From NCBI GenBank assembly GCA_025174535.1, contig JALBUN010000018.1, forward strand, positions 310,001-374,000: a stretch of DNA of 64,000 nt, written 5' to 3'. How positions within the stretch are numbered: position 1 is the first letter of the stretch; the number at the start of each line of letters is the position of its first letter. A program made the position numbers and the translations under genes. Below the pieces are notes generated by a model. It did no database searches. It was not told the origin of the DNA and saw only the letters and a program-made list of their open reading frames with translations. Of this stretch, positions 24,311 through 35,420 are shown one piece after another. The DNA comes from Cantharellus purpuraceus. Lineage: Eukaryota > Basidiomycota > Agaricomycetes > Cantharellales > Hydnaceae.

Positions 24311-26062
24311 TCACATCAATAACCCAAACCGAACGGGATGAAGACTAACTGATGGCCCAACACTACGCCCCCAAGGGAATTCAACCTCTTCTGGACGAGA
24401 CTGAATTTCTTCGAGCGCGATGTCATTCTCCGGTGTCCCTGCTGGAACGTCCACATCTATACGCATGGCTTCCTCCCGGGATGAATCGGCTCCGATACGC
24501 TCATCAGCGTCCAAATCGCCAAACTCTGCTATCACAGCGTCGTGCAGACTTTGGGTGGCCGCATGGAAGCTTCCGAGGGATATCGTAGGTAAGCCCCCGG
24601 AGGTGTTGTATTGAGGGTGAGCATGGCTCCTTTGGAGGTCGAGGTGGAAACGGCAGATGATGATTGCGGACAAGCTGCATATAATTAGTAAGTGACTACG
24701 ATGTCCGATTCCGACTCACCTATTCTGAATATATGCAAGAGCACCTCGAAGTGTAGGCTAAAGTTCCTGTTGGAGCGGCCATACAGCATATATCAATGTG
24801 TGACTTACTCGCAAGGCCTTGCACGGTGAATTAGTCAGGGCATAAGAATCGATACATTGACATACCAATGGTACGATTACATCTGCGAGAGTGATGGTCA
24901 GCACAAACCTGGTAAGGATCAGTTCTAGATTCACTAGTGAAAAGTGGAGATGACATACCCATATCTCATGAGACCTGACATCAATTTCTGTCTGTGAGCA
25001 GTCCTGTAATGGAGACCATGACTTGCCTTGCTGAGCCAGTAAGTGTGTGAGTGTCAGCATGTGCCATGTTGACCTTTTGTATATTCTCCATGTTCCGAGT
25101 GTGCTGGCCAGTGTCACAGCCACCACCACTGTGTCAAACAAGATGACCAAGATTGTACCGACGTCACTAACTGCAAGAAGGGAATCAATGTCACGACCAT
25201 GTAGTCACAGGTTCACATGTCGTACGTCTGACAAGTCATTGAGCACGATGCATTCGAGACTATGTTGTACTCACATGACGAGCGAGTGGAGTTGCGCACT
25301 GGTGGTGTCACACCTATCTATAATTGAGCTAGCCTGTGATGGCAGACGTCACACATGTCCACAGCAATGCAGACATGCATACATACCATATTCAGTATAA
25401 TGGCGAAAGCACCGAGAACCCCAAGGACGACTAACACCGGTCTCCTGTGTTCGGTAATGGCATACGTCCGTGCAAATAGATGGCCTGCATCATCACTGTT
25501 GTCAATGACCTATTTCTGAGAATAAAATATCATATCACCTTGAACGCTGATGAGTGGGAGCAGGTTAAGACTATCCACAAAGTGAAGGATCCCATTACAT
25601 GTCCTATTTGGTATGAATTTCTGCGTTACAAAGCGCCCCCTTGAACTTACTACATTTACCAAGCGTCATCTGCGTGTGTTAAGGAAAGTCGTTGAAGAAA
25701 CACACCTGAAGTGATGTGTTCAAGAAATCCATGAGTATCACTACCAAGAGTTCTAGCAGCGCGCAGTATCGCGCTAGAAAATAGAGGACAGTTCCCAATT
25801 TCAACTTTCTATTCCATATGTCATCAATTTCGTGTCTCATTGTTAAAGAAGTATCGTAGGTGAGAAGAGCTGTTCCAAGCAGAAGGTGTTAGCTGGGTTG
25901 CACACATATACTTTGTACTCACCAAGGGCAGCTATCAGGGTGTAAGCGACCGCTATGCTGGTGCCATACTAGTTCAAATATCATATTTCAATGCGCTAAT
26001 CAAGCGGTCACGTACTTATCCGACGCGGCTTGAATTGCCACCTGTTGTTCCTGAGATACCAT
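24311..26062 (-). CDS. DUF6533 seven-transmembrane protein gene, copy 4 (12 exons)
   Basis: Best-preserved member. Exons (plus coordinates): 26016-26062, 25923-25957, 25706-25869, 25539-25620, 25387-25484, 25275-25333, 25027-25166, 24959-24974, 24866-24908, 24809-24817, 24720-24757, 24311-24674. These join in frame to 364 codons with no stop. Helix 1 leads into YDTCLT...EIDYIW and LARY, the DUF6533 signature; later exons give GVLGAFAIIL, LASTLGTW, FVLTITLADVIVPL and LRGALAYIQN before the cytoplasmic tail SAIIICRFHLDLQR. The donor at 25026 is GC. A 1-base loss near the end replaces the usual PLDA terminus with about 25 unrelated residues. A predicted membrane protein of unknown role. Confidence 0.85.
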
Positions 26063-26404
26063 GTCGATGGAAGATGAGGGGTTGTGTATACAGAATGGAC
26101 CAGAATGTGGAGAATGCGATGGAAAGAACGTCACAAGCGTTCAGTTATATACTGGAATTTTGGAGAGGGCGACTTGTATCAACCATATTCCGATATCAAC
26201 AACGAATATTAGCTCGGTTTCTAATCGTGATGCTATAGTGATTCAACCTCGTGGCTACAGTGATGATGTTTGGCCCGAATGTGTGGCGCGGTACCTGTGT
26301 AGCACAGCAAGCCCATCCCCAGACTAATTCACAAGTCCCGGACTGAAGGGCGCTGTGTCCACAGCGAATTCATTAGGTTGAAGCTTTAGGGCCGCCCAGG
26401 TACG

Positions 26405-26985
26405 TTTCTATTTTTGTCCGCGCCAGTAACGCCCCAAGCGTGTGGAGCTGGTAAGAGCGACAGTATTACGTGCGTCATGCTGCTGCTGTCCTGTCGTGCC
26501 CAACCAGCCCTCGGGCTCGAGGGACAACTTGCAGCCGACGGAGCCCTGCCTGCCCGTGCCCGGCTCTAGCCGTGCTGCCGGCAGATGCAGCATAGTGTCC
26601 ACACCGCCATGCTCGCGAGTACGATCCTGCCAATGGTTCCCCCCCACGATGGAGGCTGTGTTGGCTGATTGTGGGTGGACGCAGATTGGCTGGTTGCTCG
26701 GTCGCACAGATATTGTTGCAAGTAAAAAGCATCCAATATCCGGTTGCCTTGATTCCTTGCGGCCATTGCTTCTGATTCTATTGAGGGGCGTGTGTCCATT
26801 CGTATGTGCACGTCTTGTGAGATCTTGTGAGAGTTCATAGGCAGGAAAGGAGGTTTCTTCCATCGAGCCGACTCCATTCCTCGAGTACTGTTATAAGTAA
26901 ATCTAAGATGATATGAAATATCGAATACATATGTAGTTACATAGCGAAATGACAAGTCCCTTCCCGCAAATTGTGAATAAATACA
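26405..26985 (-). other. membrane-segment block F, copy 5
   Basis: Fifth copy. It directly follows the promoter of copy 4 because block H is missing here. On the minus strand ATG 26,888 opens a frame MESARWKKPPFLPM that reaches GGTIGRIVLASMAVW and stops near 26,566; this is the most gene-like copy, yet the other four do not keep the frame. Confidence 0.4.
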
Positions 26986-27136
26986 CATGCCACAGCTACA
27001 CACGTTTGCCTCCACGTCCCACAGGATTCGTGATAAAAGTGCTGAAAATCATGTCATCTCGAAATTCCGTCACGTCAATCCCAACCGAACGTGAAGAAAA
27101 CTACTGATGGCCCGACATTAAGCGTCTAAGGTCACT

Positions 27137-28782
27137 TCAACATCTTGTAGCCGGGAGTGGTATGTCCTCATCCGTAGGCATGGCCTCCTCCCGTGATGTT
27201 TCGCTTCCGATACACTCATCAGCATCCGAATCCCCAAACTCTGCTATCACAGCGTCGTGCAGACTTTGGGTGGCCGCATGGAAGCTTCCCAAAGATATCG
27301 TAGGTAAGCCCCAGGAGGTGTTGGTATTAGGGTGTGCATGGTTCCTTTGGAGGTCGAGGTGGAAACGGCAGATGATGATTGTGGACAAGCTGCGTATAAT
27401 TAGTCAGTGACTGCGATGTCCGATTCCGACTAACCTGTTCTGGATATATCCAAGAACACTTCGAAGGGAAGGCTAAAGTTCCTGTTGGAGCGGCCGTGCA
27501 GCAGGCATTAATATGTGACTCACTCGCAAGGCCTAACACATTTAATTAGTGAGGGAAATGGAATCAATATGTTGACATACCAATGGCAAAATCGAGTGTG
27601 CAACAGTGATGGTCAGCACAAAGCTGGTAATGATCAGGTCTGGATTCGTTGGCAGGAATAGCGGATGACATACCCGAATCTCACGAGGCCTGATATCAAT
27701 ATCTGTCTGTGAGCACACTCCTGGGACGAAGACCATGACTTACTTTGCTGAGCCAGTAAGTGTGTGAGTGATAGCCTGTTCCATGTTGACCGTTTGTATA
27801 CTCTCCACGTTCCGAGTGTGCTGGCCAGTGTCACAGCCACCACTGCCGTGTCAAACAAGATAGTCAAGATCGAACTCACGTCACTGACTGCAAGGAGGTA
27901 ATCAATGACATGATCATGTAGATCATTTTCACATGTCGTACCTCTGATAAGTCATTGAGCACGGTGCACGTGAGACTACGTTGTACTCACATGATGAGTC
28001 TGTGGAATTGCGCACTGCCAGTGGTGATGTCACACCTGTCGGAAATTGATACAGCCTGCGATGGCAGACGTCACACAATGTCCACAGCAATGCAGCCATG
28101 CATACATACCAGATCCAGTATGATGGTGAAACCAATGAGAACCCCAAGGACGACTAACACCAGTCTCTTCTGTTCGGTAATGGCATACGTCCGTGCCAGT
28201 AGAAGGCCTGCATCATCACTGTCGTCAATAACCTATTGCTGAGAACAACATATTATATCACCATGAATACCAATTTTTGGGAGGATCTGAAGACTATCCA
28301 TAAAGTGAAGGATCCCATTACATCTCCTAATTGGTTTGAATGTCTGTTACAAGGAATGTCAATGAACTTAGTGCGTTTACCAAGTATCATCTGCGTCTGT
28401 CAAGGAAAGTCGTCAGAGAAACACACCTGAGTTGATGTATTCAAGACATCCACGATTATCACTACCGACAGAAACAGTATCACCGAGTATCGTGCTAGAC
28501 AATAGAGGACAGTCCCCAATTTTAATATCCTATTCCATATATAATCAATTTCGTATGTCATTGTCAGGCAGGTATCATATACAAGAAAAGCTGTTCCGAG
28601 CAAAAAGTTGTTAGTTGTGTTGCACACAAAAGCCTTGCGCTCACCAAGGGCAGCTGTAAGTGCAGAGATAACCGTCACCCTGGTGTCGTACAAATAAGTT
28701 CAAAATTCAAGTGTTAATACCAAGCGGCCACATACGTATCTGACGCTGCTTGGATTTCTGCCTGTTGCGCCGGAGATGCCAT
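27137..28782 (-). CDS. DUF6533 seven-transmembrane protein gene, copy 5 (short tail)
   Basis: Exon order as in copy 4, from MASPAQQAEIQAASD at 28782. The DUF6533 core reads YDTCLTMTYEIDYIW...LARY. Later helix exons (GLLLARTYAI, DVSSILTILFDT, FVLTITVAHSILPL, LRSVLGYIQN) all join in frame. The 9-nt exon is at 27,524-27,532, its next donor but one is GTTAGT, and the exon-7 donor is GTAAGT, unlike the GC donor of copies 1, 2 and 4. A deletion in the tail ends the protein at PATRC, about 25 residues short. It is probably expressible; role unknown. Confidence 0.8.
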
Positions 28783-29127
28783 GTCGATGGAAAGATGATG
28801 GGTTGTGGAATGTGGAGAATGAGATGGGACGAACATCACAAGCGGCTCATATATATACTTGAATCTTGGAGAGCACTACATGTATCAACAACATTCAGAT
28901 ATCAACAGCGATTACCAGCTAGGTTTCTAAACATGACGCCACATTGATTCAACCTCGTCGCTACAGCGATGATGTTTGGCCTGAATGTGTAGCGCGGTAC
29001 CTGTGAGGCGCAACAAGTCCATCCCCAGACTAATTCACAAGTCCAGGACTGAGTGCGGCGTCCACGGCCGTCGAAGGCTTGCGAACAGGGTATTCCATTT
29101 GGCCGAAAAGAGGGCAGACCAGCAGAT

Positions 29128-29590
29128 TCATGCAGCAGTCTTCGGCCAGATCCCGCCTAATGTTGCCAAGCTCGGACCCGCTTCTTGCTGTAGCGCCATG
29201 CCGACAAGAGCATGTGCATCTATGACTTTGATTTCGACTGGATCAGTAGGATGGAAGATACGGGGTAATGTGTCGTGGCAGCTTCTGCATGACAATCGTT
29301 ACAAGTGTAACACCTAATTTGCATCAGCATCAGTGTCTATACAGGATAATCTAGTACGCATCTGTATGATATCCTGCCCTCATCTCCGCCATGAATGGTG
29401 AGTACAGCTGCGGGAAGCGACCATGGCACATCACGGGGAGATCCGTTGGAGCACATCAGAACATTGGTATCGGAAGATGAGCATTTCAGCCTCATCCTCT
29501 AGCAGCCTAAGATTTGACTACAAAATATAGAGAGTTGGTGACATGGCGAACCATCGGGACAATGAGTAAGTCTCGGACTCTAGAGCACAC
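29128..29590 (-). other. upstream block H, copy 4
   Basis: Fourth copy, ending LATLGGIWPKTAA and TGA on the minus strand, upstream of DUF6533 copy 5. Frame is open only for about the last 50 codons. Confidence 0.4.
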
Positions 29591-29764
29591 CTGTACTAAT
29601 GGATGCACGTGCTGAGGTTTTCCTAACTCAGGACGATCCTTTGCAAATAGAGAAGTCTTGGGCGCTGTGGCGATGAATTTGGCGTCTATTATTCATGATC
29701 TGATACTTAGGAACAGAAGTATTCCATTGTCATTGCATTATGAAGATGGATGTAGCAGATCCTA

Positions 29765-30064
29765 GATAAAGCACTGGAGGGCTCCTTGGTGACTCAGGTA
29801 CCGTAAGGTCAAGTTGTCTGGTTGAGCTGGCATGGCAATGGCACGACTCACAACGACTCGGGGTGGGTGCTATCTACCAGGCACTGTTCTCAAAATGGAC
29901 TGAAACACACACCCATGCCACGTGTTCTAGCAAACTCACGTTTGTTAGTAAATTCCGAGCGAATATGACTGGCCTGGGATCGGTCATGCTGTACAGTAAC
30001 AGAGCTTTGAGCTGTTGCGAGTCCCTCACTGAGTGTGCATCAAAACCGTTGCGAGTAGAGAAAT
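29765..30064. repeat. last array spacer fragment; right end of the array
   Basis: Matches the first 300 bp of the other spacers (AGCACTGGAGGGCTCC near 29,770; CTGTACAGTAACAGAGC near 29,990). Similarity stops near 30,064, about 155 bp before EXO70. Confidence 0.55.
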
Positions 30065-30219
30065 GAAAGCATCTTGTGAGAAAACACCAAGTGCCATGGC
30101 CACCGAATTAGGCGCTCGAATTACATACTCATCTTGAATTGTCACCTCGACCAGACGTCGCTTCATAGTAACAAGACCTCATACAGCCTACTTGTAGCAC
30201 TAGTTGCGGTTAGGACATT

Positions 30220-32571
30220 ATGGAGGACGAAGCAGCCGACATTGAACTCGTTCGTATCTGGTTTTCGCTAAGTCTTCAACATCTGAGGCTTTGCATTAGT
30301 TGGAACAGCACTTGAATAAAACCAGCCAAATTTCTCAACGAATGACTGGCAAGACCCCTTCAGCGCCCTCTGATAACAGTCGCTAATTGGGTCAATCCAG
30401 CCATCCTGTCAAAATTTGATACTCGCCTTGTCAAACTCGAGAAATCAATCCTTCCGCTTCACAAGTCAACACAATCGTTAACTAGACTGGCCGACAGTGA
30501 GTACGGCATTAAATTGTAACACGGGTTCTAATCTCTTCAAGACATTGAGAGCACACTGCAGAGCATAGAAAAAGTGGCGAGCAGCCAAGAGACTGCCGCA
30601 TCCGAAGAGGCACTTATCCTGCGTGGGTGCGTATACATGTAGTCCCCTACAATGACATATTCCTACCGTGGAATTTCAGACCACAGCCTGGAAAACTCTC
30701 AGCCTATACAGATGCTCTTGACCGACTCAATGCTAATTTTGCGTTTGCCGCTGATCGAATGCCAAAGGATGCTGTTTGTCTTTGACTTGTTTCATTTCAC
30801 GTCCGTTTCCTCATGCCATAGGCAGGCACGTCTAGTAGAGGCGGGTGCCAAGAAGCTCACCCAACTGTACACCAAGCTTGTGGCTGAAGGATCATCAGGG
30901 AGTCCATCCACTTCACCTGATCTAACTCCTCCTCCATTTCCACCTTCCCTTATGAGCACTCTCACTCCCGTTATCACTTCTTTACGGGCACTTCCTCTTC
31001 CTGTTACACACCCCTCACACCCTGCTGCACCGGGAATTTTTGCCACACTGAAGGAGGCGCAGAAGGGTTATGCTGACATGCGGGGCCAATGGGGTCGCAA
31101 ATGTTTGGAAAGTCAATCACGACGCGTTTTACAAAGGGTGGAGACGATGGACGGTGTGGATGGTGGACGGGAGTTCGGGCGGTTTGTGGAAGGCATTTTG
31201 AACCACGCCGAGGTATGTGCCGCATGGCACCCCATACGTAGTCTAACTGTCATCCATAGGCTGAACACACCCTTCTTATTTCATTGGTTCCTATGCCAGC
31301 AGCAAGCACAGCGACGTTTGACGATCTCCTCCAACCTCTTCTTGGACTCTTTCAAACGACGTTAAATGCTTTCAGCGCGCTCATAAAGAGGTCCCTCAGC
31401 AACAACACTTTTCTTGCGTTGTCTGCGTACAGCTCATTGTCATCCCTTCAATCATGGTGGGATGATGTCATGGGAAAGCGTGCTGGGCGACGCGATAATG
31501 AATTGAAGGAGGGACTACACAGTCTACGCGGCGTGTGTCTGCGGAGTTTCCCAGAATTTTTAGCCGATATAAAGATGGTGGCGACACGACCACCCGATGG
31601 ACAGATGCTTGGAACAGGTGTTAGTGAACTGACCATGAATGTGAATAAAGCTTCATCGTTGGCTTTTCCGAGGGCTGCTGACGATATATGTCATAGACTG
31701 TAAAATACTTGAAACAAATCCCAGACGTGGAAGCGGCTGTTATAGCGTCGTTGGCAACTCTTGGTGATGGTAACTGGAAGATGGGGGAGGGCGTAGGGAA
31801 AGGTGGGAAGGTGGGTGGTCCGATGGACGGAAACGAGCGAGTTTTATTGGAGCATTACATCTGTAAGTCTCGACCTTTTGCATCGTACCATTACTTAGGT
31901 CCTTCAGTCGATGTGATTGTCACTCTTGTCGGCACACTCAACACAGTATCCTTGATGGGACGCCGGCCGCCAATGGGGTCCATATATCTATTGAACAACG
32001 TCTCCCATCTTCGTAACCGGCTTCTCGATGCCCCAGATTCGTCCATTGATGAATTCCTGTCAAAGCCGACGCAGGACTTCCTCAATTCCAACTTTCGCAC
32101 TGCAAAAGCAGCGTATTTTGATTCCAACTTTTCGCCTCTCATCCAGGCTCTAGCAGATGAGAAAGAGCGAAGTGGAGGTCTTGTGGGTGGGGGTAAGAGT
32201 GCCCTAATGAAAGAGAAGTGGAGTCGTTTCTTCGATGCCCTTGAGGAAGTTTCGGAGCGTCATCGGGTTGCTCGCGTATTAGCGGATGATCCAGATGGGA
32301 GGAACCTGCTTCAGGAAGAAGTAGTACGCTTAGTGATCCCGGCGTTACTAAGATTCACGCAGAAAAACAAAGAGAAGGAATTCAGTAAACGTGAGTGTCT
32401 AAGTATGTTCCATCCGACAGCCAACGGAAGTATTGATACGCTTATTTTTAGATCCTGAGAAATGTAAGTCACTCTCCACTGACCTGCCAATGTAAAGACT
32501 AAACCATTCCTTCAGATATCAAAGCAAGCCCCGAAGAGGTTGAACAGCAAATGCGCAACTTCTTCCGGTGA
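30220..32571 (+). CDS. EXO70: exocyst complex subunit Exo70
   Basis: Exo70 tethers secretory vesicles at sites of polarised growth through plasma-membrane lipids and the exocyst. Starting MEDEAADIEL at 30220, exons join to about 615 residues. The N-terminal coiled-coil region (FDTRLVKLEKSILPLHKSTQ) is followed by the conserved helical body. The C-terminus shows the family end YIKASPEEVEQQMRNFFR. I see about ten introns of 36-60 nt. One has a GC donor (after ...QRMT, near 30,349) and one 12-nt exon lies at 32,452-32,463. A 36-nt putative intron near 31,863-31,898 is in frame and could be retained. No defects found; this is an ordinary host gene at the right edge of the array. Confidence 0.9.
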
Positions 32572-33570
32572 ATGTACTCTTGTAGTCCTTTGGCGCATCA
32601 GGGCCTTGCGTTAGCAGTTACTTCTGGTGTGGCTCCATTTCAACTAGTAGCGCACTGACAAGAACTCATTGGTGGTTCGGGAGCAGCATTTTTGCATTGA
32701 ACACATAGCTTGTACACACCATAACTATATCAATGGTCTGCAGTGTAGATTCATGTATAAACACTATTTAACTACTAAAGTTGTAATGAACATTTCCGAC
32801 AGAGCTCCTACCCGCCTCAGTGCTCAAGTGCCTTTTGATAGAAGTGGTGCATGATACCTGACTTGTGTCAGGAAGGATGATCTGATGACAATTAGGTAGA
32901 ACACTAACAATACCTGCCATCAGCGGTTGAAGCTGGGGTACTATCTATTGTGAATATACTGCCCTGCTTATTCAATTGGTTGCCCTGTCGAGTTAGACAT
33001 ATGTCATGCATACCTCGGATCCCCTCAGGCTGGACCGTTGCCACGAAATCTTCCACTCAAATCTATCTGTAATATCAACTTTCTATAATTCACTTGACGC
33101 TCTACGATCTCTACCTAAATCTTGCACGCTATGCACACGAAAAGGAAGGCACGTCGTGATTTCAGCACCAATATTTACACTACCATAGCAGTACCCACAT
33201 TTTCAAGTAATGTAGTACTAAAAAAAGCGATATTTAACACTGAGTTTGAGCGTTGCCAAAGATTGAAGCTTGCGCGCAGTTACAGGCAAATAGAAGTGGG
33301 CTGTGGATGTTCCCATTGCAAGATCGTTGGTTAATTCTGATCTAGTGGCCCTTTAGTAGTGATGGTTATTGCTTGAGTCCGAAGACACGTACCTATCGTA
33401 CTCCTATGCACCCATATTGTCTTCTAGATCCACAAATACAGTTCCCGAAAAGTCCCCACTACGATCAACAATCCCCCGTCACCCCGTAATCGTCCGACAA
33501 CACATTCCACTAATAACACCGGGGTGGTAGCCTCCACGTAGACAGAGAGTTCGCGGGTCGCATCTTAACC
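32572..33570. other. intergenic, no gene seen
   Basis: About 1 kb between EXO70 and retroelement fragments. Short open frames are not conserved elsewhere in the window and show no recognisable motif. Confidence 0.5.
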
Positions 33571-33639
33571 TCTTGTTGAACATGGCTGAACCAGATATCA
33601 CTATACTGTCGATCTTCAGAGTATTTGATACCATGGGAC

Positions 33640-33825
33640 TGCATGAATATGCAACCAGATCAACGTTGCGTGCCCTACCCTTTGTGTGTATCCTGGAGCG
33701 TGAAGAAGCAAACTATCGTTGCGTTATCGAGCGCGGAGGCTGTATTTGTTGCTGCAACACACGCAGCAAAAGAGGCGTTGTGGTTAAGAACATTTCTTGC
33801 AATTGTGACACTCCGTTTTTGAATA
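33640..33825 (+). pseudogene. copia RNase H fragment
   Basis: A frame reads SWSVKKQTIVALSSAEA, then VAATHAAKEALWLRTFL, the typical RNase H signature of Ty1/copia Pol. The full-length element at 43.0 kb has the equivalent SWSSKKQSIVTLSTTEAEY. The fragment is isolated, without RT upstream. Confidence 0.75.
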
Positions 33826-33964
33826 GTCTACGCTGCCTTGTTTCCCTTTTGCACCACGCGAGTTTGCTGCAAGTGCTGTATTCTCGACAGTCGCACTAGT
33901 AGTGAATGGAGACAGCAGTTTGAATCTAGTTCACAAATGGCTGGAAAATACAGGAAGGCTACAT

Positions 33965-34192
33965 GACTGGTATTCACCTTGACCCAAATTCTTCAGCTGA
34001 ATTTTGTGAAGCATGTGTCAAAGCCAAAGTTACTCGTATGCCTGTCCCAAAAGAATGAGTTAATGATCGTGTGAAGGCACAGGGAGAGAAGATTCATTCC
34101 GATGTCTGGGGACCAGCGCAGACTGAAACCATTGCTGGAAAGTGCTACTATGTCACTTTCACAGACGATTTCACACGTGAAACCAAGATGAG
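33965..34192 (+). pseudogene. copia pre-integrase/integrase fragment, inverted
   Basis: Plus-strand frame with FCEACVKAK, one in-frame TGA (34,056-34,058), then IHSDVWGPAQTET and YYVTFTDDFTRET. This is the zinc-binding end and the first catalytic region of a copia integrase. It faces the neighbouring protease fragment head-on. Confidence 0.75.
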
Positions 34193-34194
34193 CA

Positions 34195-34457
34195 TGTAAG
34201 TCATCAAGTGAAATGTTCATAACATAAGGGTTAACATTTGTCTCCTGTTCAAGAAGATACAATCCATGGCAACTTGGGATTGCAGCGAATGTCTTGCCAT
34301 TGCGATTGCGCACAACACATTGGCCTCCTCCAAAATTGGCAAAGAAACCAGCCTGATCACAGCGGCTGATGGAAATCAGTGTGAAGGCAATAGTCAGTGT
34401 GTATAGCACATCCATGAGAGTAAGTTTCATGTTTCCCTTATGTTGCAAACATTTCAC
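34195..34457 (-). pseudogene. copia protease-to-pre-integrase fragment
   Basis: Minus-strand frame reading LMDVLYTLTIAFTLISISRC, then GLYLL and ISLDDLHAHLG, as found between protease and integrase in copia Pol. Its end in the protein is adjacent to the start of the fragment at 33,965, but that piece is on the other strand. Confidence 0.72.
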
Positions 34458-34490
34458 TTGATGACCTACATGCTCAATTCAGCAGATGGA

Positions 34491-34996
34491 TGTTATGACT
34501 GTATTCATAAATGCCCAGATCCCCATCCGATCCACTCAGATCCCTGTGCACATGAAATCTATACTCCATTTGGAAAACCATCACATCTCCAATTATCTGT
34601 CTGATTGTCACTGCCAAATCTCACCCATCCATCTCCGGTTCCAATTGATGCATCAGCATCACCATAGGAACCTGGACATCCATCCCTGTTAGACTCGGAC
34701 ATACTCATGTAAGGCTGTCAGCCTCGGAGACCCATCACCAGAGTAATTATTATTAGATTTCAAATATGTATTTAAGTTGCCCAACTGGGGACTTTGAATA
34801 TTGAATCACATCTAGTTCCTAAGTCCAATCCTAACTATCTAAGTTGTACTCCATCTCCAAAATCTCGGACACTGGTATTAGTGAGGGTGCAGCACATAAG
34901 TTTAAGTCAAGTCCATTCTGACCCCCACAATGCACCCCAATTCCCACTCCAACTCCAACCCAACCTCCAACCCCCAATTGGACCTAGTGCATAACA
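34491..34996. mobile_element. LTR-like element, TGTTATG...CATAACA family
   Basis: A 506-bp relative of the solo LTR at 4571, with the same termini. Its flanks (ATGGA / GTATA) are not a matching target duplication. A second, partial copy in the same orientation starts 140 bp downstream. Confidence 0.72.
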
Positions 34997-35136
34997 GTAT
35001 ATTCAAACTGCCATACTCACTCCTACCAATGCCACAATCCACTGCCAATTCCAAATGCACATGAACCGTTGAGGTACCCACTCCCAGCATTGACACCATC
35101 CCCAAGGTTGTTGAAGACCCAACGGACCACATAGAT

Positions 35137-35255
35137 GTTATGACTATATTCATTAATGCCCAGATCCCCATCTGATCCACTCAGATCCCCGTGCATATGA
35201 AATCTATACTCCATTTGGAAACTGTCATGTCTCCATCTATCCGTCCAATGATGAG
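35137..35255. mobile_element. partial LTR-like copy, same family
   Basis: Starts with the intact TGTTATGACTATATTC terminus and follows the family for about 115 bp, then diverges. With the copy at 34,491 it encloses 140 bp, a layout resembling a miniature LTR element whose right end is lost. Confidence 0.6.
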
Positions 35256-35420
35256 CCAGGATGCATTGAGGACATATATCAAACCACTCTGACAGTCCAA
35301 CTCCACCAGCGTCTTTTCATATCAAACTTTTAAATAGCACCACAACTCCCTTTCCACCTCAATCTCTAATTCTAGCCATCGATCGTCACTCATGTTTCAT
35401 CGCCATCGATCATTATCAGC

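Larger units (their letters stand above)
7145..30064. repeat. degenerate tandem array built on a DUF6533 gene
   Basis: Diagonal similarity recurs through the whole stretch. In plus-strand order one unit is: spacer with a CTATCAGGTACTGGGCTCAC motif (7230, 12,915, 21,840, 29,870), a GC-rich block (8.0, 13.5, 22.6 kb), a relic DUF6533 last exon (9.0, 14.0 kb), a membrane-segment block (9.4, 14.4, 18.2, 23.6, 26.4 kb), the DUF6533 gene (10.1, 15.2, 19.1, 24.3, 27.1 kb), and an upstream block ending in a conserved C-terminus (12.2, 17.3, 21.1, 29.1 kb). Units differ by loss, inversion and LTR insertion, so this is an old array shaped by unequal exchange. Confidence 0.85.

Noticed and set aside
7145..30064. 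CRISPR-like or satellite array
   Set aside because: Repeats are kilobase-scale, contain spliced genes and diverged spacers, and the sequence is eukaryotic.
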